Origin: Sesamum alatum
Lineage: Eukaryota > Streptophyta > Magnoliopsida > Lamiales > Pedaliaceae
Reading direction: 5' to 3'
DNA length: 64,000 nucleotides
Assembly (NCBI GenBank): GCA_034509735.1
Contig: JACGWO010000001.1
Location: 10,618,854-10,682,853 of the forward strand
Shown here one piece after another: positions 29,095 to 41,306 of this stretch; positions within the stretch are counted from its first letter, which is position 1; each line of letters starts with the position of its first letter. Under the pieces are notes generated by a model that was not told the origin of the DNA, searched no databases, and worked only from the letters and a program-made list of their open reading frames with translations. The translations under genes and the position numbers were made by a program.

Positions 29095-30905
29095 TCACTC
29101 AGTCTTGATCCCCTCTTCTTTCCCAGATTCTGACAGAGTTGCTACAGAAGGCCCTAAATTTGGATCAGAATCTTCCACATTTTTTGTCCCAATTTCCGCT
29201 TCAAGGAATTCCATCAAGATTTTCAAGGCATTAGCGGCCTCATCCTTACTAGGAATCTTCTCCCTCTTAACTGCAGGAGATGCTTTAGCTATCTTGATCA
29301 ATTCTTGAAGCCCATCAGAGGTCTTGCAAGTTGTCAAATTCTTAGACCCTTCTGCCATTTTCTCTACATTTGGCACTTCTCTTTTGGTCATTTCTAAGTT
29401 TTCGTCTCTGACTCTTTCAGTCTCCTTCTTGTGTTCAAGGAACTTAATCAGGTGCCGGAGAGCAAGCTCATGATCATCGCTCTTCAACAGCTGTTCCCCT
29501 ACTTCAGCAGGAGTCACCTTGATCGAGGCTATTAGCGCCTCGGCCTCCAATATAAGTGGGTGACCTGTGATTCCAAGGTAATTGGTTGCCAGCATTTTGA
29601 AGCCACAAGGGGTGCAGTAAGACATGTGGATGTGCACATCCATACGGCCAGGACGCAACAAAGCTGGATCGAGCTTTTCTTTGTGGTTTGTCGTGAAAAT
29701 AATGATCCGTTCGTCTCCACAGCTTGACCATAAGCCGTCCATGAAATTCAGTAGCCCTGACAAGGTAATCTGGAACAAACAACACCAATTATAATTCGCC
29801 AATATATAGTGGAAACTTTACTTCTAAAGAATAGTTCTCCTCTGTTTTGATAGTAATGTGCAAATAGTTGTTAAACTTGGAAACTTGCCTTTGGTCCTTG
29901 GTTTTGATGGAAAAATGGCGGGGACGGTTTTGGTGCTGCTGTACTCCTTTTAGACAGATCAATGGATGCATCAATGTCTTCCACCACAAGAATTGACCTA
30001 TTTGCAGTAGAAATCAGCAACTTCCTCAGGTCGGAATTGCCCCTAAGATCAGTCAGTTCCAAGTCATAAACATCAAAATTTAGATAATTAGCCATGGCTG
30101 CAATCAAACTTGATTTGCCTGTCCCTGGAGGGCCAAACAACAGGTACCCTCTTTTCCAAGCTTTCCCCACTTTCCTATAAAACTCTTTCCTCTTCTGAAA
30201 CCTGTCAAGATCATCTACTATCGTCTTCTTGATCTCATCATCCATTGCTAAAGTCCCAAAATTTGCCGGGTGATCAAGATTCACAGCTTGCCATGGATTT
30301 CCCCGTAGTCCATGCATTCTATCATTTCTCAACGTGTGCAATTTCAGGGTCTTTTTTTCTTCTTTAACAGCTTTTGATCTTTCCAGAACATAAGGCAAGT
30401 ACTCATTGAAAACCTTGTCTTTGTGTTTCTTGTGGAAGGTTAACTCCAGGTACCTAAATTCAGATTTCAGAGTGGAATGGAACTCATCCGGGTAGGGAGC
30501 ATACCGCGCTTGAGTTTCTTTGATAACCATTCTCCATTTCAGTTTGAACCCGCAAAATTTATCAGTGATTTCTTCATTTCCTCCCACTGAAACATGGATT
30601 GCCTTCTCCTTTTCGGGGAGCGTCGCCCTAAATCTCTTGGTGGAGGGGTTAACAATGGTGTCCACATAGAGTCTTGCTGCGTGAAAGAGTTGGTTCTTGT
30701 TTAGGCCATCGAACTCATCGATGACCAAGGTTACTTCATTGGAGAATGCAGTGAGTAAGTTTTGGAACTTGAGGAAGAAATACTGGCTGAGCTCATGGGG
30801 CAGGAAATCTTTGGCAAATGACCGGACTAGCACGGCCGTGGCCGCCAGAGAGGCGGCGGCGGAGACCACTGTGTTGGTGGACGGGAGTTGAATATTTGAA
30901 TACAT
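29095..30905 (-). CDS. BCS1-type AAA-ATPase, mitochondrial/stress-associated (HSR4/At3g50930-like)
   Basis: Two exons, 30905-29889 and 29769-29095, give 563 residues. A hydrophobic N-terminal segment (about 12-35) is the presumed membrane anchor and targeting region, followed by the AAA-associated N domain (about 35-130). The ATPase core has Walker A GPPGTGKS (258-265), Walker B ILVVEDID (305-312), sensor 1 in FTTNHK (Asn367) and the arginine-finger motif ALLRPGR (Arg378, Arg381). The C-terminal 140 residues are charged and Lys/Glu-rich. The intron donor is best read as AAG|GCAAGT, a GC-AG intron; a weak GT donor 12 bases later (ending at 29,877) would add four residues. The usual Cys after Walker B (EDIDCS) is Ala. 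Plant members are often outer mitochondrial or ER membrane ATPases induced by stress and cell death; that role is inferred. Confidence 0.93.
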
Positions 30906-31171
30906 TGTTCTGATGTTTGGGACGTAGCAGAATCAGTTCTTGGAATTCAACAGAATCTGGGAAAAAAATCCGGAAATGGGATTCTTGGTATGATCTTTTT
31001 GGCGCGTGAAGACAAGAAATCTAGACTGACAAATAAGGGCAATGAAGAAGATTTTTGAAACGATAAAGAGCAGTGGTTGTTGAGATTTGTTTTCAGTTCA
31101 CGGACTGAAAAAGGTTTCAAAGTGGAGAATGGCTGTGTAGGAATTTGAGATCCCTACACCAATGGAATGTG

Positions 31172-31179
31172 AATATATA
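31172..31179 (-). promoter_or_regulatory. TATA box candidate of AAA-ATPase gene 1
   Basis: Read on the minus strand the motif is TATATATT, within 'ctatatattc', about 270 bases upstream of the start codon. The leader between is GC-richer. Position and sequence fit a plant core promoter, but no transcript evidence is available. Confidence 0.45.
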
Positions 31180-31374
31180 GGAGTGTGACTTGGGACATTG
31201 ATGAGAGGAGAAGAAACGTTAGAGAAAGTGAAAAGCAAAGACTTGCAGTGGTGGTGGAGTCTTCATCCTTGGGGGTTTGCTTTTTCCTGCTGCCTTCCTT
31301 AATTGGTTGTTTATAATATTTGCATTGACTTCAAAGACGTCTCGTGACTTTAATTTCCAAGTCGGACGGGCGGT

Positions 31375-31500
31375 CATCTATCTCTTGGCATAGTGATTAA
31401 GGCTGAGGTCCCATGACTTTAGAGGTCATGAGTTCGAACTTCACAAATGTGTGGAAGGATAGTCTATTGTATAGTAGGATTATGTATATTATAATAATAA
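31375..31500 (+). mobile_element. tRNA-derived SINE candidate
   Basis: An A-box-like motif 'tggcatagtgattaagg' (31,386-31,402) and a B-box-like motif 'gagttcgaactt' (31,430-31,441) sit about 45 bases apart, as in an internal RNA polymerase III promoter. The sequence then runs into 'tattataataataa'. It does not fold as a full tRNA, which fits a SINE head. The element lies in the upstream region of AAA-ATPase gene 1. Its 3' limit is uncertain. Confidence 0.6.
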
Positions 31501-33093
31501 GGGATTGTTTAGATTTAATTTATGTAATATTATTGATCAAGTTATGATTATTGTAATTATTGTTATAGTCAACAGGACTGATTGTATTCAATTTAATTCA
31601 ATTAATAACATTCATCGCTTTTATTTTTAAAAAACAGTCGGCGGTCCTTCAACAGGTTCTTGGTGCTGGTGGGTCATTCACATGGACCTCGTTGGTTCTT
31701 TGGTAAGAACCTTTCTCAAGTTTTGCATTGCATTCAGATCTCTTGTTGGTAATTGACTGTTAGGCAAAATTAAATATAGTTATATACTTAGATAAAAGTG
31801 AAATAAAATATAATATGACATCCAACATTCACTAAATTATCATGAAAAAGAATTAATATATATCATTACATTAGTTATTTAATTTTGATTTCATAATTGC
31901 AGCAATTAGTATTTTTTTTATCGTTTATCAGCACTTATCAAGAGAGGGAGAGAGAACATTTTCGACCATTTAAACATAAAAAAGTTCTTATCGATTTATA
32001 TTCTATATATTTCAAAAAACAATTCACTTTTATTTTACTAATTTACTCATAATAAATAAAATAAGATAAGAAATTACTCATAACTCAAAAGGTTATTAAA
32101 TACTAATTTTTTATTTAGCTAATGAATGATCAAAATTACTAATTGTCCGAATTATTAAATTTAAATCAAATTATCACATCGAAATTAAATCTGATAGTAC
32201 TGAAAAATATTTTTCTTCATTTCTTTTGGCTAAATTTGATAAAATAAGACTAAATTGATTTGAAATATAATATAAATCGAGAAGAACCTTCTTATGTTTA
32301 AACGGTAAATAATTTTTATTTTTATTTTTAAATTGGCTAGATAAATTTATGTTTGTGTGATAAACAATAAAAAATTACTAATTTTTCAATTATCACATCA
32401 AAATCCAATTGTTCATCTAATAGCGTATACTAAAATATATTCAAATAATTCTGTGCCAGCGATGGATGCCACATTAATTATCTCTTTTATTTTTTTTCCT
32501 TTTTACAGTTTTATAAATTAAGTACAATAACAATTTTACCCTTATATTTAACCGTCAACTAAGCGTCAGCTAACATCAGGGAAGGTTCTTACCAAAGTAC
32601 CAAACTTCAGGGGAGATTATTGCCAAAGCACCAAACCTCAGGGGGGCTTTATGCAAATAACCCGTTCCTTTGGTCATTCTATGATAGGACCTGCTATGAT
32701 CATAGTTGCGGGTGATGGTCGAGCTTTTCCAATTCATAAGGCAGCATAAGTACTTAGTATGTCGAAGAATCTTTCACAAATTAGTGCAAAATCAATAAAT
32801 TTCAAGGTATGAGCCAAATCGATTGAATTTTCTATTACAATTTATGTAGTATTTTCTATTTTATTTTATTTATACACATGACGTCACGTGTATAAAGATT
32901 ACATTATCAATTTTATCTAATGAAAAGTTTTCTATGTATACCGTGTATAGATGAAATAAAATAGAAGATACAACAAAAATTACTACAGAATATCCAATCC
33001 GATGAGCCAAACACTACAAGATACAACAAACACATACGTTGGAAACTAGTAAACTCTGAATCCCTCAAATTGTTAGCTAACTAATAACTATTA
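31501..33093. other. Intergenic between tandem AAA genes
   Basis: Mostly AT-rich. A 31-base tandem repeat, two copies of 'ccaaagcaccaaacctcagg' type sequence, lies at 32,591-32,644 and looks like a MITE fragment. No gene was seen. Confidence 0.5.
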
Positions 33094-34728
33094 TCATTCA
33101 TCATTTTCTTCTTGTTGTTGTTTTGGTAACATTTCTTTTGCCTTTTGTTCATCAGTTTCCTTCTTTTTCTCCAGGAGAAACTGAATGAGGCCCCCAAGTG
33201 CAACCTCAACATTCTCATTCCTCAGCAATTGCTCACCAACTTCAGCTGGGGTCACCATTGTTTCCTCCAGCAATCTGCCGATTTCCGGGAAAAGCATGTG
33301 ATCTGTAATTCCATGGTAATTAGCTGCCAGAGTCTTGAATGCAGTAGGCGTGCAGTAAGTCATGTAAATGTGCACATCCATTCGTCCAGGGCGAAGCAAC
33401 GCCAGGTCCAACCGGTCCTTGTGGTTCGTCGTGAAGACGATAATCCTTTCGTCTCCGCAACTAGACCATAGCCCATCAATGAAATTCAGCAGCCCTGATA
33501 GAGTTACCTGAGCAAATGATCAAGAAATCAATGCTTTAATGCAGCCCTGCCTCATGACATCATGTATTTTATTTAGGAAAAATTTTATACACGCAGTGTC
33601 TGAACGTTAAATGGTTTAGAAGATGCAATAGAAAATTCAATCTGACCAGGCACAAACCTGGTTAACTTTGTCTTTACGAACTATATTGACAGTCTGGATT
33701 TGGCTTTGACTCGACTTAAGCATTTTGAGTGCTCGTTCCTCGGCCTTTCGATCATCGATCTCAAGACTGCAGTCGATGTCCTCAACTACTAGTATAGACC
33801 TATTTGCTGTGTTGATCAACAGCTTCCTCAGGTCAGAATTGGTGTTAATATCAGTTAACTCCAAGTCATACACATCAAAGTTAAGGTAATTAGCCATAGC
33901 AGCAATCAGGCTCGACTTCCCCGTCCCAGGCGGACCGTACAACAAGTACCCTCGTTTCCACGCCTTCCCGACTTTCCTATAAAAATCCCTTCGCCTAACG
34001 AACATATCAAGATCGTCCAGGATCATCTTCTTGAGCTCGTCGTCCATGGCCAACGTGTCGAAGGTTGCTGGATGATCAAGCTTGATGGAGTTCCATGAAT
34101 AATCCCCTGAATATCTACGGAACTGCTCACTATTGAGAGTGTAAATTTTCAATGTCTTTTTCTCTTGTTTCATGGTTTCGGACTCTTTTAGAACGTAAGG
34201 GAAGTAGGATTCAAACACCATTCGCTTATGTTTCTTGTGAAAACGAAGCTCGAAATATCTGACTTCTTGCTGGTGGACGAATTGGCCGGGGTATGAAGTC
34301 GAACGTGTCGACTCAACCTGTCTAGTAATCTGCCTCCATTTGAAGCTCACCCCCTTGAATTCATCCATGATATCTTGATTTTTAGCCATTGAAGTTGAAA
34401 TCTTGCTCTCCATTCTGGGCATGCTCACCATGAACTTGTTCGTGTTGGGCGAAATCTTCGTGCCAAGATAGATTTCAGCCGCTTTGTAGATCTGATTAGA
34501 CGACAGGCCACTCGATTCTTCGATGATCAAAGTGATCTCTGAGGAAAATGACTTGAAGAAACTGTGGATTGATAAATACACATACTGTTGGAATTCATAG
34601 GGTATCAGGTCTCGGGCTATTGATCGGATCACCATAGCCGAGGCAGCTAGAGAAGCTGCAGTGGAAACGATTGTTTTAGCGGATGGCAGGTTGGCATTTT
34701 CAGGCAACATGTTTGAAATCGAAACCAT
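33094..34728 (-). CDS. BCS1-type AAA-ATPase, tandem paralogue
   Basis: Two exons, 34728-33658 and 33507-33094, give 494 residues, with one GT-AG intron at the same place as in the neighbour at 29,095-30,905 (just before the (V/I)TLSGLLNF motif). The layout is the same: hydrophobic N-terminus (about 17-40), AAA-associated domain, Walker A GPPGTGKS (265-272), Walker B ILVVEDID (312-319) followed by the canonical Cys, sensor 1 Asn385 and arginines 396/399 in LLRPGR. Leu392 replaces the usual Pro in LDPALLRPGR. The C-terminal tail is much shorter than in its neighbour and ends in a Lys/Gln/Glu-rich stretch. Same strand, same intron and 2.2 kb spacing point to a tandem duplication. Start chosen at MVSISNML; an internal Met at residue 7 is a possible alternative. 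Confidence 0.93.
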
Positions 34729-35680
34729 GTTTGGATTTGCAGAAAAACGATCTGGAAATGGTGTTATATTGCAGGAATGAATGTTGATCCTAGCACTTGA
34801 TGTATCCTATTTTTCCTTATTCATTGCAAGTTAGTAAGAAATAACGATTTTTTATGAAGCAGTTGAAACCGAGGTGATGGTGAAACAGACAGGGTGTTTG
34901 GAATTGTGTTCTTGAAATTTAGTGAGTCATTAGTCTATCCAAGGCTGTCGGGATTATCATTCACGGCTGAAAACGTACGACTGTTCCTAGATGCATTTCA
35001 ATAATTTTCTAAGTAAAATATAGCTGTTGTCGACCCGACGGAGAAGCTCAAGTAGAAATCACCAAACGCAAAGAGTTAAAAGTAGTCCACATCCGGTGTG
35101 AAACATTAGAATTATGACAATTGATTTATGACCTGAAATTGATCGATCAATCACATGGTAAGTATATCACTATTGACATGTGATTGGTTTGGTTTGGTCC
35201 GATTATACCTGAATAGGGTAAGAATTTTCCATGACCAAGTCTTCAACGACTTCTCTCGCTCCATTCCATTTCCTTGTCAAGATTTGAACAAATTCAGCTA
35301 TTCTGAGTAATCGCGAAGGTCCTTAATCTTGATCAGAAAAGAAGCTGATTGACTATAGCATCTGTCCACTAAAAACTGCTTGTTTAATTTTAGGAAGTCC
35401 GAGTTAAAAGAAGAAGCAGATTATGCAGAAGTGGGAGACAATTAGACAAGGTTGTCGTGATGTTTTGCTTTGAGATTTAGCAGAATTCATGTGTTAGAGA
35501 TGAGGAGAATCATCCTCCCTAACATCATGACCCATGAACAACGAAACTTTTGTGTCCAATTCAGGATTTTTGGAAACTTTTCTCAAAGGATTAGTACTGC
35601 CTTGTAAGAGCCGAGTCATTTCACAAACACTACCATAAACTACTTGCTTTATAATACCCATGTTACACTTATTTTTTTAA
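34729..35680. other. Upstream region of AAA-ATPase gene 2
   Basis: No gene. It should contain the minus-strand promoter of the AAA gene, but I saw no convincing TATA box. Composition is moderately AT-rich. Confidence 0.45.
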
Positions 35681-36096
35681 GATGAATTACAATTACCTCC
35701 CTTAAATCTTGCATAATTACACATACTTTTTTGTTGTTTCAAAAATTACAAATACCCCTTGATGTTTGTAATTTTTAATCATGGGCCTGAAATGTCCATT
35801 TTGCTCCTGATTTTTCTTTTTAAATTATAGAAAAATCAACCGTGGCAAATTACACTATTGCTCATCTTTGTAAAAAACATAATAAACATCTCTTTATGCA
35901 TTTTTGTCTAAAAAAATTTAGAAAATAATTTAATTTGCATAAAGGCATTTTGGTCAGTTCACCCATAAAAATGAATGGAAATAGGTTATTTGTTATACAA
36001 TTACAAACCTCGGAAGGGCATTTATAATTTTTAAAATAACGAGGAGGTATCTATAACTATGCCAAATTTCAAGAAAAATTATTGTAATTCACCCTA
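35680..36096. mobile_element. Foldback MITE-like element, family B copy 1
   Basis: The left end 'agatgaattacaattacctc' pairs with the right end, whose reverse complement begins 'tagggtgaattacaataatt'. The interior carries 'cattttggtcagttcaccca' and paired phrases such as 'aaaaattacaaatacccc', shared with copies at 44,804-45,220 and 56,943-57,362. Length is about 415 bases. Confidence 0.75.
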
Positions 36097-36529
36097 TGTT
36101 TTATACTCAAAGAATATCAAAATCAGATCGCGATATGACATCAAAGCATACACCCTCTCTCGCTCTCTCTCTAAATATATATATAAACCAAAAATAATTT
36201 TCTCACGTCTAAATAGATGTACTACTGGTTGGCAACGTGAGATCAAAGAATATGTGCTTATTGAAAAAGAATTAGAATACTATTCCTCTTACTATATATA
36301 TATATATTTTTTTTCTAATTCTGAAGAAACTAAAACCCTGATCTGAAACTTATTGGGCTGAATTTCTGATTAGTTGTAGAGTATTAATCCATTAAACTGA
36401 TTTAATGGCACAAATTACCAGCTAAATTGCAAGGAAGTTATGAACCAAATCAGGTCTGATTGAACTCAACCATTTACACAGTAAACGTCACACTTATCGT
36501 ATGATTTATCACACTCTAGAGCTTTCAAT

Positions 36530-37030
36530 TAGCATGCAAATTTTCTTGAAAACTGATGTGGGCAGAAGATAGGGATACGAAGAAGGCGAATAAGAGGAAG
36601 GCTACGAGGGACCTCATGGGGATAACTTCGCAAAGAAAGGGGCTCGTATCATTTTGCGACGAGGCATTAGGGATGACCTCGTAAAAATACGACCTAAAAC
36701 TGATTAGTTGCACTTGTGATGATGCGAGGAGCAACCAAGACAGGTTCGAATAAGGCAGCGGCGGCCTCGTAAAGAAAAGGCCTCGTATTAAGGTCTCGTA
36801 TTGAGTCATGACAAAATACTGCAGATCCAATCAGATCCCCGAAAATCCGATAGAATCTTGGGAAGATCAAGCAAAAGATATCATATGAAGCCATGAGGGT
36901 ATAGACCATCCATCCGAATCCGGTTATAAATACCCCCGGTTACAACTGGAATTGGGCAAGGTCACACATCAACTCATCAATAAAGAGTAAAATAAGACCT
37001 TACGACATCTGAAACAAAATATGGGATTAT
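36530..37030 (+). mobile_element. LTR-retrotransposon fragment
   Basis: A GC-richer block with many 'cctcgta' words and a core-promoter-like motif 'ggttataaatacccccgg' at about 36,922-36,939, followed by a leader-like stretch with 'caataaagagtaaaata'. This is the layout of a plant Gypsy-type LTR. No coding part, primer-binding site or second LTR is present, and the ends are approximate. Confidence 0.4.
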
Positions 37031-37218
37031 GATAGGACAACTGTTGGAGGGGTGGCCATATTTGATGTTTTTTTGCTCAAACCTATCACTTCATAAATTT
37101 TATGATTGATTTAGTTTGATCAAACCAATTTGAGTAAGAATCCTTTGCAGCAAGGGATGTGAAAACTAGCAAAATATAGAGGTAGATGAATAAATTGAAA
37201 GAGAAACTTCAAAGTTCC

Positions 37219-37244
<26 letters not shown>
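37219..37244. repeat. AT dinucleotide microsatellite
   Basis: A run of about 13 uninterrupted AT units, 3' of the DUF4408 gene. Confidence 0.9.
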
Positions 37245-37249
<5 letters not shown>

Positions 37250-37405
37250 TTACTAGACAGGAATGATACAGTTTCACTGTTAAGTACATCATTCTTTAAC
37301 TCCGTATTCATAGGAACTCAAAAAACAAGAAAAAGAAAGCAAGGCAAGCATAACAAGGTAGTCTGAAACTAGGAGAAAGGGAAGAGGACAAAAGCCTGTC
37401 AGGTT

Positions 37406-38089
37406 TCAAATCGAAACCACAGCTGAAAAATCTTCTTCTTCCCTCAAAAACCTCTGCTGTCGGGCGATAAACGCCTCCACCGTCCGTCGGAACTCTTCGC
37501 TGCTCATCCGATCCTCTGCATAGGAAGAAACGGGTGCTGCCACCCCCGCCGCCTCCTTCCTCCCAGAATGGACACTTTTCCGGCACTTTTCGCTCATGCT
37601 CCGCCTCAGGTCACGGCGGCGCTCCTCTCCATGCACCGCCCTCTCAAGATTCTGGGAGTGACTTCTGATCATCTTCTTTTCATCAGAACAAACACTGTAT
37701 TTGTAAGCTTTCAATGCTTTCACCTCCTCTTTGATGCAAGTTTGCTGATTACCTCGACATCTTTCCACGTACTCGTCGTAAAAATCAGTGGTTTTCTCAC
37801 CTTTTTTCCCCGGAAATTGGCCCGATATCAAGAACAGAACAATCACAATCGCGTTCCCGACTACGAAGACGAAGCGGGGGCTGATCAGGGTCCCTGAGAT
37901 TCCCCGGAAATATTCGGTGGAGAAAACGCTCAAAGGAAAAGAAAACTGAGTGGAAAACCTGGAGAGGATGATGAGGAACACAAACAGCTCCAGGAATTTA
38001 AACAAAGTCGTGATTCTCCGAATCCTGTGGTACCTTGAGATCGCGTTAGCTTTCTCGAGTCTTATGTCGTGAAACTTGAACGAATCCAT
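37406..38089 (-). CDS. DUF4408 / DUF761 membrane protein
   Basis: A single exon of 227 residues starts MDSFKFHDIRLEKANA. Two hydrophobic helices, about 30-43 and 72-90, flank a short loop; the second (GNAIVIVLFLISG) fits the DUF4408 signature. The middle is soluble and highly basic, with many Arg, Lys and Ser (135-180). The C-terminus carries the DUF761-type motif EEFRRTVEAFIARQQRFLRE (198-217). Plant proteins with this pair of domains are small, intron-poor and often stress- or fibre-expressed, with no settled biochemical role. The minus-strand TATA box at 38,337-38,344 lies about 250 bases upstream, which supports the start. A very hydrophilic gene on the opposite strand is not supported. 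Confidence 0.88.
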   Translation of the reverse strand: MDSFKFHDIRLEKANAISRYHRIRRITTLFKFLELFVFLIILSRFSTQFSFPLSVFSTEYFRGISGTLISPRFVFVVGNAIVIVLFLISGQFPGKKGEKTTDFYDEYVERCRGNQQTCIKEEVKALKAYKYSVCSDEKKMIRSHSQNLERAVHGEERRRDLRRSMSEKCRKSVHSGRKEAAGVAAPVSSYAEDRMSSEEFRRTVEAFIARQQRFLREEEDFSAVVSI

Positions 38090-38336
38090 GATATTCTTAC
38101 AGAATTAACAGAGGATTTCTTTCTTCCTTTTCACTTCCTCCCTGTTCTTGAGGTTTTGATCACTGGTAAGAGCAGCGTCGTTTAGAGAAATCAGCTCCAG
38201 CCCTCAACTTGAACAGATCATAGCAGATCAAGTGAAGTACGCTGATCATAGTCAGAGTAAGCAATGCACAGAGTGTTTTTTCATTAATTATCTTGTTTTG
38301 GGTTATGGAATGGAAATTGATCAGAGGAAGAAGTGG

Positions 38337-38344
38337 TATTTATA
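38337..38344 (-). promoter_or_regulatory. TATA box of the DUF4408 gene
   Basis: Read on the minus strand the site is TATAAATA, within 'ctctataaatacc', about 250 bases before the start codon. It is a consensus plant TATA box in a plausible place. Confidence 0.65.
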
Positions 38345-38399
38345 GAGTCTGGGGAGAAAAACATATTGTTGTAAGATTCGCAGTCGTTTTAGTTTTTCT

Positions 38400-41306
38400 A
38401 CTTTTATGAGTTGTAGTGGGTTTTGAATTTTTGAATATTTTATTTGTTAGGGAGATGGGGGTGGGGGGTCTACCACTTATGTTGGGGAGAGAGAACACAA
38501 GTTCAGGGGAAATTCTAATTCGAAATCAGTTCAGTCAAATTTAAATAAATTATATGTCAAGTATAATATATGTGTTATGTAATATTAGTGTATAGCTTAG
38601 AAAAAGTAATCAATCACATAACAAGTATATCACACTGTTCTATAATTAACTTGATTTGGATAAGAATTTTCCCTTATCCAGTTCTTGAAACTCGAATCTG
38701 TAGCTGGTAGCTTTTGCTTTGCAGCATCTTTCCCTTAAATTCTCTAATTATTTGGATAAGTAGGACATAATTGCTTCTTAAAGCTGAATCAATGCATGCA
38801 CTACATTATTAATTTCAACTTTTTATAGTCCTAAAAAAGAAATTCTAGTGCAGATCAGATTTAATCGAATCTAAACTAATTATACGATAAGTGCAATACA
38901 CTTATTGTGTCATTGGTTAGATTCGATCAAACTTGATTCGAGTAAAAATTTTCATCTAAAAGAAAATGACCACCTCTTGATGCAAATGTTTGGATCAATA
39001 AAACATGTATGTAACCCATCGTTTGTTTCCCAGACTAGTCATAGTAGTATTTATTAGATCATCTAAATTTAAAATTAGGATCACAATAATTATTAAATTT
39101 ATATAAACAACCTAATATTACAGAATATATTTTAAATTATTGAACTCACATTTTGAATTATTTCACCTACACATGCCATACTTTGACTCTTGATTTTTAA
39201 CTGCCTTAATGATCTGCTTAATTCTGAAGTGTAATTTCACTGAAAATGCCGGTAATAAAAGTTACTTTGATTAATACAGTTGAAAATCAAACACGTGTTA
39301 GGAAGTTTATAGATTTTATTACCAAACCAATCATGCTTTGATATCAGGTAAAGTAGTTTACGAAGCTTGAAAAAAAACCGTTAGCATTGGGTTTGATTTG
39401 AGACTTGTACCGGCTCTTGCCGGTTGCTCTTGCCTTCATGTTCAAGCCTCCAATATTTACCTCCAAGTGGAACACCTTCATTGGATTCCTCAAACCCCAC
39501 ACACACACACACACACTTTTATTTCAGTTTCTCGCTTTCACTCTTTTTCTTTTTTCTACATATCTTTTTTCACATTTTTTTAGAGTCTTATTTTTTTGAA
39601 TAAAATAATTTAAAAAGCATGGGAGAGATGATTAGTGTACTGACTCTGCATTCGATGTAGTTATCGATTCAATTCGAAGTCTTCAATGACCTAGAGTTAA
39701 TTTGGTGATGACAAAGCATGTGACGATGATCTAGTACCGCAGTCTAAATGAGTATTTTGAAATGAAATGATGAGGTTGACCTGCAAACGCAAGGTATTAG
39801 ACTAGCTAAGAGTCATCCGAAACTTAAGTCGATTTTGAGTTCAAGGTAATAGAGGGTTTACAATGCAATCTCGTTATAAAGCGAGATCTCGTAGTAATAA
39901 ATACATACTTGTTATAAATGGACCATTCATGTAGTTATAGAGAATTGGATTATGCATCAGAATCCATACAGGTCATGTGTAAGCAATACAACTCTCGGAT
40001 GAGTATCAAATCAATAGTTGTTGAGACGGGTCGGTGTGAGCTGACTCAATCAAAAAATACGCGGAGTGTTTGGACATTTTCTCATTTTTGAGGGGCGTTT
40101 TAATCTTTCTGGCCGGTTCCATGCTTTCCCCTATCAATTAATTAGAAATGTACTTCATTATTTAAAAAAATATTTTGATTAACAACTATAATTATCAAAA
40201 AAATAAATTCATCTCACCATTTTTGAATAATTAAATTATGATTTATGATTATAAATAAATATAATTTAATCTATAATGGATTTTATGATAAAGCATAAAT
40301 TTATTTGAGCGCCACATCAAATGGTAGTGGAAATTATGATTTATGATTCTTGTGTGTAGGGACAGTTCCCTTCTTCCTTACTAACTAAGAAAATGCCACG
40401 TCGCCTCCGCTTTCCTTCGTTGCAAAAAACATTGGTCTCAGACCCACACCCACCCACCAATGATAATGGGAAATTGATTTTTACGTGGCCTCGAAATTAT
40501 TTGGAACAAGGAGGGCCCCACCCCACCCCCCCCGTAAAGCTTCGCAAATTTGGTTGTTAGCAGCACCGGTCGTTGTTGAATTTTGGAGAGGTGGATGGAT
40601 GGGTAAAAGATTAAAGAAGGGCTGCGCTGCGCATATTGCTCACTCCTTTTAAATTCGTCCACCAGATGTTGGTTAGACGTACACCCTCCCGACTTCCCGG
40701 CCCCTTCACCTCTTCTTTTTTTACTTGCTTCCTTTAACTAACCATCAATTTTTTTAGATATATACAGGCCACAGGGTCAGAATATGAATGTGACGTGATT
40801 TGCAATTCGATTGATATTTCATTACGTGATTTATTCTTTGTTTTAGTTGTGTGTAATTGTCACGGTTTTGTTATGAAAATGTATCTGGCTAGAGAGGCGA
40901 TGCTTTGTGATTTATAAGTCACTCAAACTTTTCGTCTGTAATCAATGTGGGGCGTTTGCCTACATCAGATATAATAATATATTTAAAAAAAATATCAGTA
41001 ATAAATCAAGTTTCGAATGAAGGATTCATCTCAATCTAGCTAGACTTAGTTATCCCTAATATTAAATTAGTGTTGTCTTACTAAATTAATGATATTGTAA
41101 ATGTTATTATACTCGTTGTATGATAATAATTTATCTTAATTTAATTGTAGACTTATTGGTCGAATTTAATTTGAATTAGAATTTACTTAAAATTTAAAAT
41201 CAAACGACAATTGAAGTATATATTTTCAGAAAAATAATTAAATAGCAATGTATAGTTAGTTGGAAGTATAGTGAAATTTAATTTTCTTTGTCCACGAAAC
41301 TCTTAA
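38400..41306. other. Intergenic, no gene recognised
   Basis: Repeat-rich DNA. It holds an AC microsatellite at 39,498-39,516, a GC-richer stretch at 39,610-40,130 that may be an old retroelement LTR fragment, and C-rich runs at about 40,517-40,533. The short frames here lack protein character. Confidence 0.5.

Noticed and set aside
31375..31450. Functional tRNA gene
   Set aside because: A and B boxes are present, but acceptor and anticodon stems do not pair; a SINE head fits better.
37568..37897. 109-codon plus-strand frame opposite the DUF4408 gene
   Set aside because: It is the shadow of the minus-strand coding sequence, which has recognisable domains, a TATA box and a full-length product.
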